Shown here piece after piece: positions 49,674 through 59,870 of a stretch of 64,000 bases of DNA. Source of the DNA: Penium margaritaceum. Its lineage: Eukaryota; Streptophyta; Zygnematophyceae; Desmidiales; Peniaceae. Within the stretch, counting starts at the first letter, position 1, and every line of letters starts with the position of its first letter. The stretch is from assembly GCA_023375785.1 (NCBI GenBank), contig SZWC01001508.1, forward strand, positions 10,391 to 74,390, read 5' to 3'. The notes under the pieces were generated by a model, which saw only the letters and a list, made by a program, of their open reading frames with translations, ran no database searches and was not told where the DNA came from. The position numbers were made by a program, and so were the translations under genes.

Positions 49674-49682
49674 ATCTCCCCC
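49674..49682 (-). other. C2 polypurine tract
   Basis: On the element strand GGGGGAGAT directly precedes the TGTTTAA start of the 3' LTR. D has the same GGGGGAGAT at 56724-56732. Confidence 0.85.
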
Positions 49683-49749
49683 GTGCACCTTCCATGCCTG
49701 ATGCCTCATGCTCACTCTTTACTCATCCGCTCCTGCGTCTTCAAGCCCT

Positions 49750-52381
49750 TCACAGCTTGTCAACCCAAGCCCTATAAGGCTGATGACACTGCGCCTTGGT
49801 TAAGCAATCTGCAAGCATGTGCTTTGTGCTGCAATGCTGCAGCACAACCTGTCCCTTCTCCACCATGTCGCGCGTGTAGTGGTAGCGCACGTCAATGTGC
49901 TTTGTCCTCCTGTGCTGCGTCGGGTTGTTGGTCAGCGAGATGGAGCCGGTGTTGTCCTCCTGAACCACCGTAGGCTCCTGCTGCGCCACGCCCAACTCCC
50001 CCAGCAATCTGCGGAGCCACACCGCTTCCTTGACCGCCTCGGCCAGAGCGACGTACTCCGCCTCCACTGTGGAGGTGGCAACGCAGTCCTGCTTCCTGCT
50101 GCACCACGAGACCGCTGCACCTGCAAGGAAGAACACATAGCCAGACGTGGACTTCCTCTTGTCCACATCACCGGCGTAGTCCGCGTCAGTGTAGCAGACC
50201 AGCCGCAAGGGGTCTGACCTCCCCTTTTCGTCGTACTTCAGGCGCGCATGCCGCGTTGCCTGCAAGTACTGGAGGATGCGCTTCGCCGCCTGCCAGTGTA
50301 TTGGCCCAGGGTTGGCCACATACCTGCTCACCTGACCCACCGCGTAGGCCAAGTCCGGCCGAGTGGCCACCATGGCATACATCAGGCTGCCCACCACAGA
50401 TTGGTAGGGCACCTCCGCCATGCCCTCCTTCTCCTCTTTAGTTTGCGGCGCCATCGCCGCACTCAGCTCACAGCTTGTGGAGAACGGACTGCCCACTCAT
50501 TTGCAGTCCTCCATGCCGTACCGCTTCAGGATCTCGGCCACGTACTTGGCCTGTCCCAGCTCAAGCGTGCGCGCCCTCCGGTTTCGCGTGATGCTCACCC
50601 CAAGGTAGTACTCCAGCTCCCCCATGTCCGTCATCTTAAATCTGCTGCTCAGCTGCTCCTTGAGCTGCTTCAAAGCCGCCAGATCTGATGAACACAGGAT
50701 CAGGCCTTCCACGTAGAGTGTGACAATCTGATGGAGTCCCTTGCTGCGCCGCACGTACACGCAATGGTCTAACTCACAGCGCTTGAAGCCGAGCTCCGCC
50801 ATGTAGCCGTCCATCTGCTATCCTTGGTGAGCTTCACCTTGAACACCCACTTGGAGCTCATCACCTTTGCCCCCTTAGGCCGATCCACCAACTCCCAAGT
50901 GCCGTTCTCAGCAAGGGACGCAAGTTCAGATTTTATTGCTTCGCCCCACTGCTTCCCGTCAGGCCGTGCAAGTGCCTCTTGCACAGTTTTCGGCTCCATT
51001 GCAGCTGCCATCATGCACCGCGCCATGCCGACCAAGCGGCCTGTGTTCGCGTCATACCGCTTCGGCATTTTGTTGCCTCCGGCTGCGACGCGGTGACCTT
51101 GGCGACACCGGCTGCTGGTCCTGCTGCCGCTCTGCTGCAACGTTGTCCTCAGCTGCAGGCTCCCCCGCGTCGGCTGCTACGTCCTGCGCTCCAGAGACAT
51201 ATGCACCTGCTGCATTGTCCTGCTTCGCTCCAGCACCTTCTCCGAAGACCCGTCATCGACCTCTGCAGCCGCCGGCTCCTCCTCACACTCAAGGAGTTGG
51301 AACCACTCCCCCTGCTTTGGTGAGTACGCTGCGTCAATGTTGTTGTTGCTGCTGCAGTAGCTCTGCTGCTCATCAAACGTAACGTTGCGGCTGGTGATGA
51401 CGTCCTGTGTCCGTGGATCAAAGAGGCGGTACGCCTTGAGCGCACTCTCGTATCCGATGAACGCGTACGCCTTTTCACGCGGGTCCACTTTGGAGTCTTT
51501 TCTTTGCGCGGCCTACACAATGCGTGCACCTTGCATCCGAACGCCTTCGGTGCACCACGCTTGGTTTGCGCCCGCTCCAAGCCTCCTGCGGCGTCTTCCA
51601 GTCGCCCTTCCCTTTTAGCACTGCTGTTGGGGTGAGGTTGGTGATGTAGCACGCCGTACTCACGGCCTCGGCCCACAGGCTCCGTGGCAGTTTAGCGTCC
51701 ACGAGCATCGTCCGTGCCATGGTGAGTAGCGTCTGGTTCGCACGCTCCGCCACGCCATTCGACTGAGGCATGTACGGAGTGGTCGGTTGCCACTCAATCC
51801 CCTGCTCCTTCAGCCATCCTCCGCAGCCCACAAACTCACCGCCATTGTCGCTGTGTAGCGCTCTGACCTTGCGGTCAGTCTGCCTCTCCACTGCTGCGAC
51901 GTGCTTCTTCAGCCGCTCCAGCACATTGCTCTTCCGCTTCATGAAGTAGACAGATATTTTTGCTACAATAGTCGATGAAGGTGACGAAGTACTGCGCGCC
52001 CCCAATGAACGGCGTCTTGATCGGTCCGCACACATCACTGTGCACGACCTCGAGCAGGTTCTCAGCCCGCTGCTGTCCGTCTTCGAATGGCTTGTGCTTC
52101 GCCTTGCCTACGATGCAAGGCTTGCACTTGTGCTCTACGGAATCTGTTCCTCTGTCTGCTGCACCGGTGATGTTGAGGCCGCGAACCATGTCGCGCTTCG
52201 CCATCTCTTGCACGATTGTGGGCGACGAGTGTCCCAGTCGCCGATGCCATAGCTGCAGGTCTGCTCCCCTGCCTTTAGCGAGGTTGACGACGCATGCTTG
52301 CGGCTCTGCTGCGTCTGCTGCCGAGGGGATGACCTTTGTCTCAACAATGTAGAGGCCTCCCTCGCGCTTCGCCTCGAGCAC
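49750..52381 (-). pseudogene. pol: C2 integrase-RT-RNase H
   Basis: Minus strand, high to low: a pre-integrase block with LWHRRLGHSSPTIVQEM and KPCIVGKAKHKPF (52070-52270); integrase core with ALHSDNGGEFVGCGGWLKEQ and MPQSNGVAERANQTLL (51700-51880); RT with ELVDRPKGAKVMSSKWVFKV (50830-50890), YYLGVSITRNRRARTLELGQ (50540-50610) and GSLMYAMVATRPDLAYAVGQ (50320-50385); RNase H with ADYAGDVDKRKSTSGYVFFL (50110-50185), VEAEYVALAEAVKEAVWLRR (50000-50065) and KHIDVRYHYTRDMVEK (about 49855-49905). The Copia family is the same as C1. It has few breaks. Confidence 0.92.
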
Positions 52382-52383
52382 AA
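52379..52383. repeat. D target duplication, left copy
   Basis: CACAA before the TGTTGAC start of D; the same five bases follow its other end at 57458-57462. Confidence 0.9.
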
Positions 52384-53108
52384 TGTTGACATGGTATGCC
52401 CCTTGCCATGAGTGCCGTTGATCATACTCCCTGGTTCGACCACTGAGGAGTGGTCGAACACCTGATCTGAATTTTGATTTGGATTCCTTGGATTTTTCTA
52501 TGCAGGATCGAGCTTTGAATCGCTCGATTTGAGTGAGTATTCAGAAAATTAGCCTAGCCCGAAATTCGGGTGTTGGGGGGGTGGAATCTGGTACCCGCCA
52601 TGGGTGGCGGGATAATCCACCACCAGTGATCCGAGTTCGTCCCCAACGAGCTCCAAATGCACCAGGGCCATAAAGGAAGCAACCAGAGAGTTCTCCTTGA
52701 CCAGGGTGAACTTCTCCTTGACTTCTGGGTGAGGAAAGGCGCTTCGACGGGTCATCGTCGAAGCGCCTCCCGTTGCCTAGCATGCAAGGCAAGGTGGGCG
52801 GCTCCACCAAGGGTTACTTCGACGGCCGTAGCAGGGGCTCTACTGCTCCGTTTTGGGCGTGCTTGAATGCGTTGGAAAGCTTAGATCACAGGCTATAAGG
52901 ATCTGATGTAATCTCACTATGCTAAGTAACAAAAATGTGTTTCAATTCAGTTCTACTGAATGCGACGTGTTCTGCCCACTCACATCCGTGATCCTTGTGC
53001 TCCACACTCTTCACCATTGGTGTCCCTTGGCTGCCCCAAACCTTGGTAGCGTGAACCAGTGAGAGCTAGGCATCCTTGAGGGTGCCTCCACACCCACTAG
53101 AGCCAACA
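52384..53108 (+). repeat. D 5' LTR
   Basis: 725 bases, TGTTGAC...CCAACA. It contains an inverted pair GGTTCGACCACT/AGTGGTCGAAC near 52433-52461 and GCGCTTCGACG/CGTCGAAGCGC near 52739-52767, and a TATA-like GCTATAAG at 52892-52899. The segment about 52795-52915 is nearly the same as the C2 LTR read on its own strand. Confidence 0.92.
52892..52899 (+). promoter_or_regulatory. TATA-like box in D LTR
   Basis: GCTATAAG within GGCTATAAGGATCTGAT. The same word is in the right D LTR (57241-57248) and, on the element strand, in both C2 LTRs (48975-48982, 58919-58926). Conservation across otherwise different LTRs makes it a good candidate for the RNA start region. Promoter use is inferred. Confidence 0.6.
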
Positions 53109-53110
53109 AA

Positions 53111-53125
53111 GGGTTATGGACCCAC
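53111..53125 (+). other. D primer binding site, half-tRNA type
   Basis: GGGTTATGGACCCAC, two bases after the LTR end; one base differs from the C1/C2 site GGGTTATGGGCCCAC. It complements the anticodon arm of initiator tRNA-Met. Confidence 0.75.
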
Positions 53126-53175
53126 GTGCCTAGAAGGACCCTAGCTCTACGACTTTCACGCTACCGCCGCGCGCC

Positions 53176-54399
53176 ATGACAATGACAGAGCAAGAGAGCA
53201 TCATAGACGTCCTCCCGGCTGACGGGAGAGACTTCCCCTTGTGGAGGTGGACCATGGAGGTCTACCTTGATGACAAGCGACTGCTTGAGCTGGTCAGAGG
53301 TGAAGAGAGAGCTCCTGCGGCGTCCGCGACGGCCGAGGAGGTGGAGGCGTTCGAGAAGTGCAACAACGAGGCGCTTGATCTGATCGCAAAGGCGCTGTGC
53401 CCGGCACAATGCGCGCATGTCCAAGGATGCACAAAGGCCACGAAGGCCTGGGCACGGCTCTGCAACGCACACGACCCATCGTGTCTTCAGCAACGTCTCC
53501 TCCTCATCAAACAGCTTTTCACCCTCCAAGCCGATGAGGAGACCAGCCCGTCGGAGCTCGCGCGAGAGGTCGAGACGATGGTGTCCCGTTGTCATCAGGC
53601 GGGATGGGCCATCGACTCCCACTTGCAAGTAGCGGCGCTCCTCCTGGCCCTTCCTAACAGTCTGGCCTCTACAATCAACAGCAATGGTGATCTATGGGAC
53701 AAAATACAGACGTTCAAAGAGGCGGCACAAGTGGTGTGCGACCGGTGGACCAAAACCACCGTGGCAGAGCAAGGGACGATGTCCGCAGCATCAGCCCTGA
53801 TCGTCCGCTCTCAAAGAGAAGAGGGAGATCAAGGTGAGGAAAGGACACGTCCACGCCACGCCAAGAAGGGAGAGTGCCATCAGTGTGGCCAGGAGGGCCA
53901 CTGGAGAAGGGACTGCACAAGGGGAGCTGCGGATCTGGTCATGAAGGTGGCAGAAGGGCAGCATACCAATGTGGCGGTAGCCGACTTCGTACGCTCCACA
54001 AGGGGAGCAGAGATGGCACAACCTGAGGCAGGCGAGCGGCAGGCGTGTTTGGAGCGAGGAGGCTCCAACAGGTCCCAAAATGGGACCTGCTACAAGTGTG
54101 GCGAGCGGGGTCACTGGAAGGCGACATGCACAGCGGAAGCCGTGGACTCCGACAAGCGTGTCGGGAGAAGACGGCAGGCCGAAGCAGTCATTGACACGCC
54201 ATGCAGCAGTGATCAGCTCCATGCTGCGGGAGCTGATGTGGTCGGGGACCACAAGGCATGTCGAGGGCATGCAATCTCCACAGCCTCCAAGAGGGAGCAT
54301 AAGGCGAAGCAGCAAATGGGGACTGCCACCATACATCACAATGAAGGTGATGTGCTCCAAGGAGGCAAAAAACGGGTAGAGGAGTCGATCGAGAAGTAG
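53176..54399 (+). CDS. gag: D gag (407 codons, open)
   Basis: A single open frame starting 51 bases after the primer site. Residues about 10-30 (DVLPADGRDFPLWRWTMEVY) match the start of Copia-type gag; C2 gag has FGLWRWHFEIYL at the same place. Residues about 85-120 carry KATKAWARLCNAHDPS. Two CCHC zinc knuckles follow, CHQCGQEGHWRRDC at 234-247 and CYKCGERGHWKATC at 305-318, the usual RNA-binding tail of gag. The protein would form the particle and package element RNA. It looks whole, unlike almost every other coding region here. No DSGA protease block follows. Confidence 0.88.
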   Translation: MTMTEQESIIDVLPADGRDFPLWRWTMEVYLDDKRLLELVRGEERAPAASATAEEVEAFEKCNNEALDLIAKALCPAQCAHVQGCTKATKAWARLCNAHDPSCLQQRLLLIKQLFTLQADEETSPSELAREVETMVSRCHQAGWAIDSHLQVAALLLALPNSLASTINSNGDLWDKIQTFKEAAQVVCDRWTKTTVAEQGTMSAASALIVRSQREEGDQGEERTRPRHAKKGECHQCGQEGHWRRDCTRGAADLVMKVAEGQHTNVAVADFVRSTRGAEMAQPEAGERQACLERGGSNRSQNGTCYKCGERGHWKATCTAEAVDSDKRVGRRRQAEAVIDTPCSSDQLHAAGADVVGDHKACRGHAISTASKREHKAKQQMGTATIHHNEGDVLQGGKKRVEESIEK

Positions 54400-56480
54400 G
54401 GCGCTGCGGCGAGGAAGCTCGAAGCGCCTGACCTGGTGACAGAGGTGCTGTCCGTGAGTCACCTCGTCAAGGAGGGACTCGAAGTGACCTTCACGAGGAA
54501 GGGCTGCTTCCTAAAAGAGGAGGGCAGTGGGTGTGTCGTGGCACATGGCACACACAAAAGAGGTGTGTAGCGGATACATGCCCATGTCCTTACGAGGAGC
54601 AGCCGTGACTCTGACGTGGACAGCCGTGGGAGCAAGGAAACGGTTGCAGCTGCGTCCAAGAGGGGGCAACCTGAGGGTGCAGTGGGTGGTATGGAGGGTA
54701 CCATCCGGGCTGGGTCGGGAAATCTGGACCAGAAGGCACGCCATGCAACGGGACGCCGGGTGATGGATGCACGGCCTCCAAGGGAGGCAAGAGAAGTGGT
54801 CCAGGTGGCAGACCAGCCAGAGGAGAGCATGAAAGGCAGGCGGCCTGGTTCTCCCAATGGGAAAAAGGGGTCCAGTGCTGCGAGAATGGTGAACCGGAGC
54901 CACAAGGTAGGCCAAATGGGCGCTGCCGAGTTCCATGCGGGAGCGGTGGTGGCTGCAAGGAGAACCAGGCAGCAAGACAAGGATGGCAAGGAGGCGCGTC
55001 CTCAAGGGGAGCACAAGGGGCTCCACACCTCAGCAGAAGGGGAGCAGCTACGGCAGCAATTTGAGGGCCAAAATGTGGCTGCTCAAGTGTTGGCACGGGA
55101 TGCCGGCAAGTCGCGTGCACAGGACTCCGCCTCACCGACTGAGAAGAAGAAGAGTGGCGGTAAAGGGTCGCGCTCTCAACCGGAGAAAAACGCGCTCCGG
55201 GCTGCAGAGGTGGTGGACCGGGCCCACAAGGTGGGTACAAAAGGTACCCTCAAGTCTCAAGAGGAGGCATCGTTGGCGGCTCGGAGGACCACGCAGCAGA
55301 TTGAGGACGCCGTGAGGGCAGGTCCTCAAAGTGAGCCAAGGCAGCTCGGTGCAGCAGCGGACCGGGACCTAGAGCACCGCGCGGCAGAAGGCCGGGCAGT
55401 GGGTGCACCGCAACAAAAGTAGGCGGAGGTAGTCCGAAGGGCTGTGCAACAAAGGGAGAGCGGCAGCAAGTGGCTGAGCTCTCCATCGGAGCAAAACATG
55501 CTCCAAGCGGCTGAGCAAAGGACCAAGCCGCAAGGTGCGGTCAAGGCGTTGGTGGCTCCAAGTCCTCAAGGAGGAGGAAAAGCACTCAAGGGGTATGGAA
55601 CAGAGGATGCGGCGTGCAGGCCGGCATCTCTGGCATCCGCAAAAGAGACGGATGAACCATGCAACATGCATAGGTTGGGAGAAGGGAGTCTGATCTCCGG
55701 TTCTCCAACTTCTCCCAAAGAGGGGGAGACTGTGCATGAGGAGTACGGAGAGGGAGCCGAGACCAAAGGACCGGCACCGGAAGCCCTCCCCAAGGGGGAG
55801 AGGCATGCACGTTTGGGACGTGTGGCGAGACAGCGGCAGCAGCGTAGGCGGCGGCTTAAGGAGCAGTCACAGCTGCAGTACCACGGATCCCGCGAGGCTG
55901 GTTGCAACAAAGGGCAAGCCAGTGCTGGCAGTGCAGGCGGCAACAGCTTGGTCAAAACGGCACGCGGAGAGGCGGTGTCATCAAGAGCCAAGATCAGCAC
56001 CAAGGAAGCACTACACCAAGGTGGGGAAGGTGTGTAGCATGCTGGGCCAAGTTCGCAAGGTGCCGACGGTGCTAAAAACACAATGGTATCCAAGGCACAC
56101 TCGGAGGCGCTTGAGGACTCAAAAGGGAGTCCGAGGTCTCTGAAGGCGTTGGAGGACTCCGCAAAGAGTTGCGGGTCTCCCATGTGAGGGAGAGCAGTCC
56201 AGCGAGGAGGCAAGTACTCCCAGGTCATCTCGGGGAGGTGACCAGCTGCCGCGGCAAGCAGCAACACCAAGACAACAAGGGTCACACGGCAGGCCATGAG
56301 GGTGCTGCCAAGTCCCGTACGCGGGCACAAGTGACGACAGCGTGAAGCAAGGCGTCCGCCGCTATGTGCTGTGATTGGTGGAGGGCAGCAAAGGAGAGTT
56401 GCTCACAGTGGCAGCTTGGCCGGGCAGCAGAGCATGGCAGATGTTCAAGGACAGGGCATCAAGGCTGCGGTGCAAGGGGG
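54400..56480 (+). other. D post-gag region, repetitive coding-like sequence
   Basis: Long plus frames (54616-55422 and 55444-56037) of Arg/Gln/Ala/Glu/Lys-rich text without a known domain. Degenerate repeats about 320 bases apart share a SHKVG or AHKVG word followed by AARRTRQQ or AARRTTQQ (54895-54980 and 55219-55300). Gly-Lys-Ala-rich stretches fill the rest. No polymerase motifs were found in any plus frame. It may be a disordered tail, a packaging region or filler; I cannot tell which. Confidence 0.6.
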
Positions 56481-56522
56481 AGATTGTTGACATGGTGTGC
56501 CCCTTGCCATGAGTGCCGTTGA

Positions 56523-56550
56523 NNNNNNNNNNNNNNNNNNNNNNNNNNNN
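56523..56550. other. Assembly gap (28 N) between duplicated 220-base blocks
   Basis: 56303-56522 and 56551-56770 are identical 220-base blocks. The end of D and the start of its right LTR are therefore printed twice (LTR starts at 56485 and 56733). This looks like an unmerged contig overlap rather than biology. Confidence 0.92.
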
Positions 56551-56720
56551 TGCTGCCAAGTCCCGTACGCGGGCACAAGTGACGACAGCGTGAAGCAAGG
56601 CGTCCGCCGCTATGTGCTGTGATTGGTGGAGGGCAGCAAAGGAGAGTTGCTCACAGTGGCAGCTTGGCCGGGCAGCAGAGCATGGCAGATGTTCAAGGAC
56701 AGGGCATCAAGGCTGCGGTG

Positions 56721-56732
56721 CAAGGGGGAGAT
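56721..56732 (+). other. D polypurine tract
   Basis: CAAGGGGGAGAT directly before TGTTGAC of the right LTR; the core equals that of C2. Confidence 0.85.
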
Positions 56733-57457
56733 TGTTGACATGGTGTGCCCCTTGCCATGAGTGCCGTTGATCATACTCCCTGGTTCGACCACTGAGGAGT
56801 GGTCGAACACCTGATTTGACTTTAGATTTGGATTCCTTGGATTTTTCTATGCAGGATCGAGCTTTGAATCGCTCGATTTGAGTGAGTATTCAGAAAATTA
56901 GCCTAGCCCGAAATTCGGGTGTTGGGGGGGTGGAATCTGGTACCCGCCATGGGTGGCGGGATAATCCACCACCAGTGATCCGAGTTCGTCCCCAACGAGC
57001 TCCAAATGCACCAGGGCCATAAAGGAAGAAACCAGAGAGTTCTCCTTGACCAGGGTGAACTTCTCCTTGACTTCTAGGCGAGGAAAGGCGCTTCGACGGG
57101 TCATCGTCGAAGCGCCTCCCGTTGCCTAGCGTGCAAGGCAAGGTGGACGGCTCCACCAAGGGTTACTTCGACGGCCGTAGCAGGGGCTCTACTGCTCCGT
57201 TTTGGGTGTGCTTGGATGCGTTGGAAAGCTTAGATCACAGGCTATAAGGGTCTGATATAATCTCACTATGCTAAGTAACAAAAACGTGTTTCGATTCAGT
57301 TCTACTGAATGCGACGTGTTCTGCCCACTCACATCCGTGATCCTTGTGCTCCACACTCTTCACCAAAGGTGTCCATTGGCTGTCCCAAACACTGGTAGTG
57401 TGCATCAGCAAGAGCTAGGCATCCTTGAGGGTGCTTCCACACCCACTAGAGCCAATA
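56733..57457 (+). repeat. D 3' LTR
   Basis: 725 bases, about 97 percent like 52384-53108; TATA-like GCTATAAG at 57241-57248. It is followed by CACAA, the target duplication. Confidence 0.92.
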
Positions 57458-58609
57458 CACAACCTCACCACCGCCGTCCATCCGTACGACAATATCTTTC
57501 CTGCGGAAGAGCACTTCATACCCCTTGTCTGTCAAGCGGCTCACACTTAAAATGCCAGCCAAGCCGGGGACATGTTGTACATTTTGGATAACACATTGCG
57601 CCTTTTTACCACCAACCACCACCTCTACGTCCATATCACCTTGGCCGGCCGCAAGTTCGACCTCGTCATTAGCAGTCACCATGGACTTTGCAGACTTGGT
57701 GTAGTTGATGAACCCCACCTTCTTGACTTGGGTATGCTCCTCCGCACCTGAGTCGAGGCACCGCCGGTTGGCGCCTTTCAGGTCGTGGTTCTTCGTACCA
57801 TTGAGGAGCGCCTTCTTGCCTTTGGCGCCTTTGCCGCTAGCCCGCGCCTCCTCTAGACACTCCTTGGCCCAATGGCCCTCCTTGCCACAATTATGGCACG
57901 CACCCCTCTTGGCGCCCTTCTTGCCGCTGCCCTTACCGCCGCCTCGCTTGCCGCTGCTGCTGCCACCCTGCGTTTTGGTGACCAGGGCATTTGAGGATGA
58001 TGAGGTCTTGCCACCGCTCTGACGGTGCACCTCGTTGCGGATGTACTCGGCGACTGCACCGTAGGTGAGTTTATTCTCCTCCCAACCTCCCAGCACGGTG
58101 ATGAGAGGGCTCCAACTGTCGGGTAGATCCATGAGGAGCGCCATCGCCTGCATATTCGTGTCAATCTTCCACCCCACATCATGGAATTGTGAGGCAAGAG
58201 ACTTGATCTGCTGCATGGCAGAAATGACATCCTCACCCTCCTCGATCCTCACCGTCAAGAGTCGCTTCATTGCGAAGATCTTGTTGGCTAGGGATGTTGA
58301 TTGGTGAATGGAGCAGAGCTTCTTCCACGCGTCAGCTGCCAGGTCACAGCCGTGGATGTAGCCCCACTGAGATTCATGCAGTGCGGACAACAGGAGCATC
58401 AGCGCCTCCGTGTTCTTCTTCGCGAAGGTCGTCATCTCCTCGTTCATTGCACTCGCATCTTGAACCTTCGTGCCCTTCATAAGCTCCAGCAGTCCCTTGT
58501 GCGCGAGGTATATTTCAAAATGCCACCGCCACAGCCCGAATTCAGGGCCGCCCATGTACTTTTGGATGGGCGAGGACTTCGGCTTCTGCGCCATGTCAAA
58601 CTTCTGCAA
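57446..58609 (-). pseudogene. gag: C2 gag-protease part
   Basis: A 387-codon open minus frame that runs into D at its end. Start text MQKFDMAQKPKSSPIQKYMG, then FGLWRWHFEIYLAHKGLLEL (about residues 25-45), SQWGYIHGCDLAADAWKKLC (about 80-100), zinc knuckle CHNCGKEGHWAKEC (plus coordinates about 57858-57899), then the protease-type CLDSGAEE and the LAGILSVSRLTDKGYEVLF block. It is a Copia gag with the protease start; the gene is cut by the D insertion. Confidence 0.92.
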
Positions 58610-58702
58610 TGGACAGTCTCAGAGTGCGACGGCGATGTCCCTCGGAGCGGCACTCCCGTGCGTTGCGGAAGCCGTGAACGTCTTGGTAGAAAGGTCAGGG
58701 CT

Positions 58703-58717
58703 GTGGGCCCATAACCC
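58703..58717 (-). other. C2 primer binding site, half-tRNA type
   Basis: Element strand GGGTTATGGGCCCAC, two bases after the LTR end, identical to C1. It complements GTGGGCCCATAACCC of the anticodon arm of plant initiator tRNA-Met. Confidence 0.8.
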
Positions 58718-58719
58718 TT

Positions 58720-59430
58720 TGTCAGGAACACTGTCCTGGCATGCCCTGAACCACCTAAGTGTGCACGGCTTCTTAGTGCAAAGAGACTTCCAAGGGAGGT
58801 GTGTGCTTTGGGTCGCCACAATACCAAGTGCAGAATTCTGGCAGAATACAGATTGCGGAAACTGAGAAAGGCTGCGAATCATGAATGTTTAGTTTTTCTC
58901 GTCAGATTACATCAGATTCTTATAGCCGGTGACCTGAGCTTTCCAACGCATCCAAGCACGCCCAAAACGAAGCAGTATAGCCCCTGCTATGCCCATCCAA
59001 GCAACCCTTGGTGGAGCCGCCTTTGGCTGCCACCGACGTGAGTCGTCTCCGACACGAGCCGACGACGGCTCGAAGCGCCTTTCTTTGATTGACAAGTCAA
59101 AGGGCGGCTCAACCTGGTCCAAGGGACCTCCCTGGTTGCTTCCTCTAGGGCCTTGGGGTCTATGGAGCCAGTTGGAGCTGAACACGGACCTCCGGCGGTG
59201 GAGTATCCCGTCACCCCAGACGGGTACCAGATTCCACCCGCCTCACCACCCGAACTTTGGGTAGGGCTAACTCTCTGAATTCTCAACCAAATCGAGCAAC
59301 TGAAAGCTCGAAATCGCATGGAAAACTTCAAGGAGTCCAAATCTTCAATCAGATTGGACATCCAACCACTATTTAGTGGTCGGACCAGGAAAACCGCAAA
59401 CGGCAACCATGGCAGGGGCACTTTTTAACA
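58720..59430 (-). repeat. C2 5' LTR
   Basis: 711 bases, TGTCAGGAA...TTTTTAACA on the plus strand; TATA-like box (element strand) at 58919-58926. It is followed by the ACTTC target duplication at 59431-59435. Confidence 0.93.
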
Positions 59431-59435
59431 ACTTC

Positions 59436-59870
59436 AACACTGAGGGACACGGTCGATGTCACCGATTACCTCAGTGTGATCGGGTCCCTCATATACCTAG
59501 CCATCACCACTCGAGTGCATGTGACCTTCTTTGTCAACTGCCTAGCACAGTTATCCCAAAAGCCTCGTCAAAGGCACCTTGAGGCTGCCCTGCGTCTTGT
59601 CCTCTACATGCTCTCTACAACACATGTTGGGTTGTGGTATTGCGCACAACCCTCTGTTGTTGCTGATGGCTACATTGACAGCGACTGGACACATGAAACA
59701 TATGCACGTAGTTGCACAAGATACATCATTCTTGTAGGTGGGACAACCATCTCTTGGAAGAGTAGGAAACAGGGATGTGTTGCTCGCAACTTGAGTGAGG
59801 GTAATTACATGGCACTAGGTACAGGTACGTGCGAAAGTATGTGGCTTTACCACTTGTTGCAATAGATGTC
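59436..59870 (+). pseudogene. E2 RT end and RNase H
   Basis: Copia text: VIGSLIYLAITTRVHVTFFV near 59479-59538, YIDSDWTHETYARSCTRYII near 59674-59730, and ISWKSRKQGCVARNLSEGNY near 59750-59808. It continues the E2 element after the nested C2. Broken. Confidence 0.85.

Larger units (their letters stand above)
52384..57457 (+). mobile_element. Non-autonomous gag-only LTR element D, nested in C2
   Basis: Two 725-base LTRs (52384-53108 and 56733-57457, about 97 percent alike), half-tRNA-type primer site 53111-53125, an open gag frame, about 2 kb of repetitive downstream coding-like sequence, and a polypurine tract. A perfect CACAA duplication flanks it. No protease, integrase, RT or RNase H is recognisable, so it must borrow them, most likely from C2, with which it shares primer site, polypurine tract and LTR core. 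The layout resembles gag-only terminal-repeat retrotransposons. Both ends look whole; it is the youngest insertion of the nest. True length is about 248 bases less because of an assembly duplication. Confidence 0.9.
48776..59430 (-). mobile_element. Ty1/Copia element C2 (young, interrupted)
   Basis: Minus strand: 5' LTR 58720-59430, half-tRNA primer site 58703-58717, gag-protease 57446-58609, nested element D 52384-57457, integrase-RT-RNase H 49750-52381, polypurine tract 49674-49682 and 3' LTR 48776-49673. A perfect ACTTC duplication flanks it. The LTRs are about 98 percent alike by eye outside the assembly duplication, so the insertion is recent. Both ends look whole; coding has only a few breaks plus the D insertion. 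Confidence 0.93.

Noticed and set aside
54459-56330. Long minus frames (up to 254 codons) opposite the D post-gag region
   Set aside because: They are antisense to the plus-strand Arg/Gln-rich frames in GC-rich DNA and have no domain; shadows.
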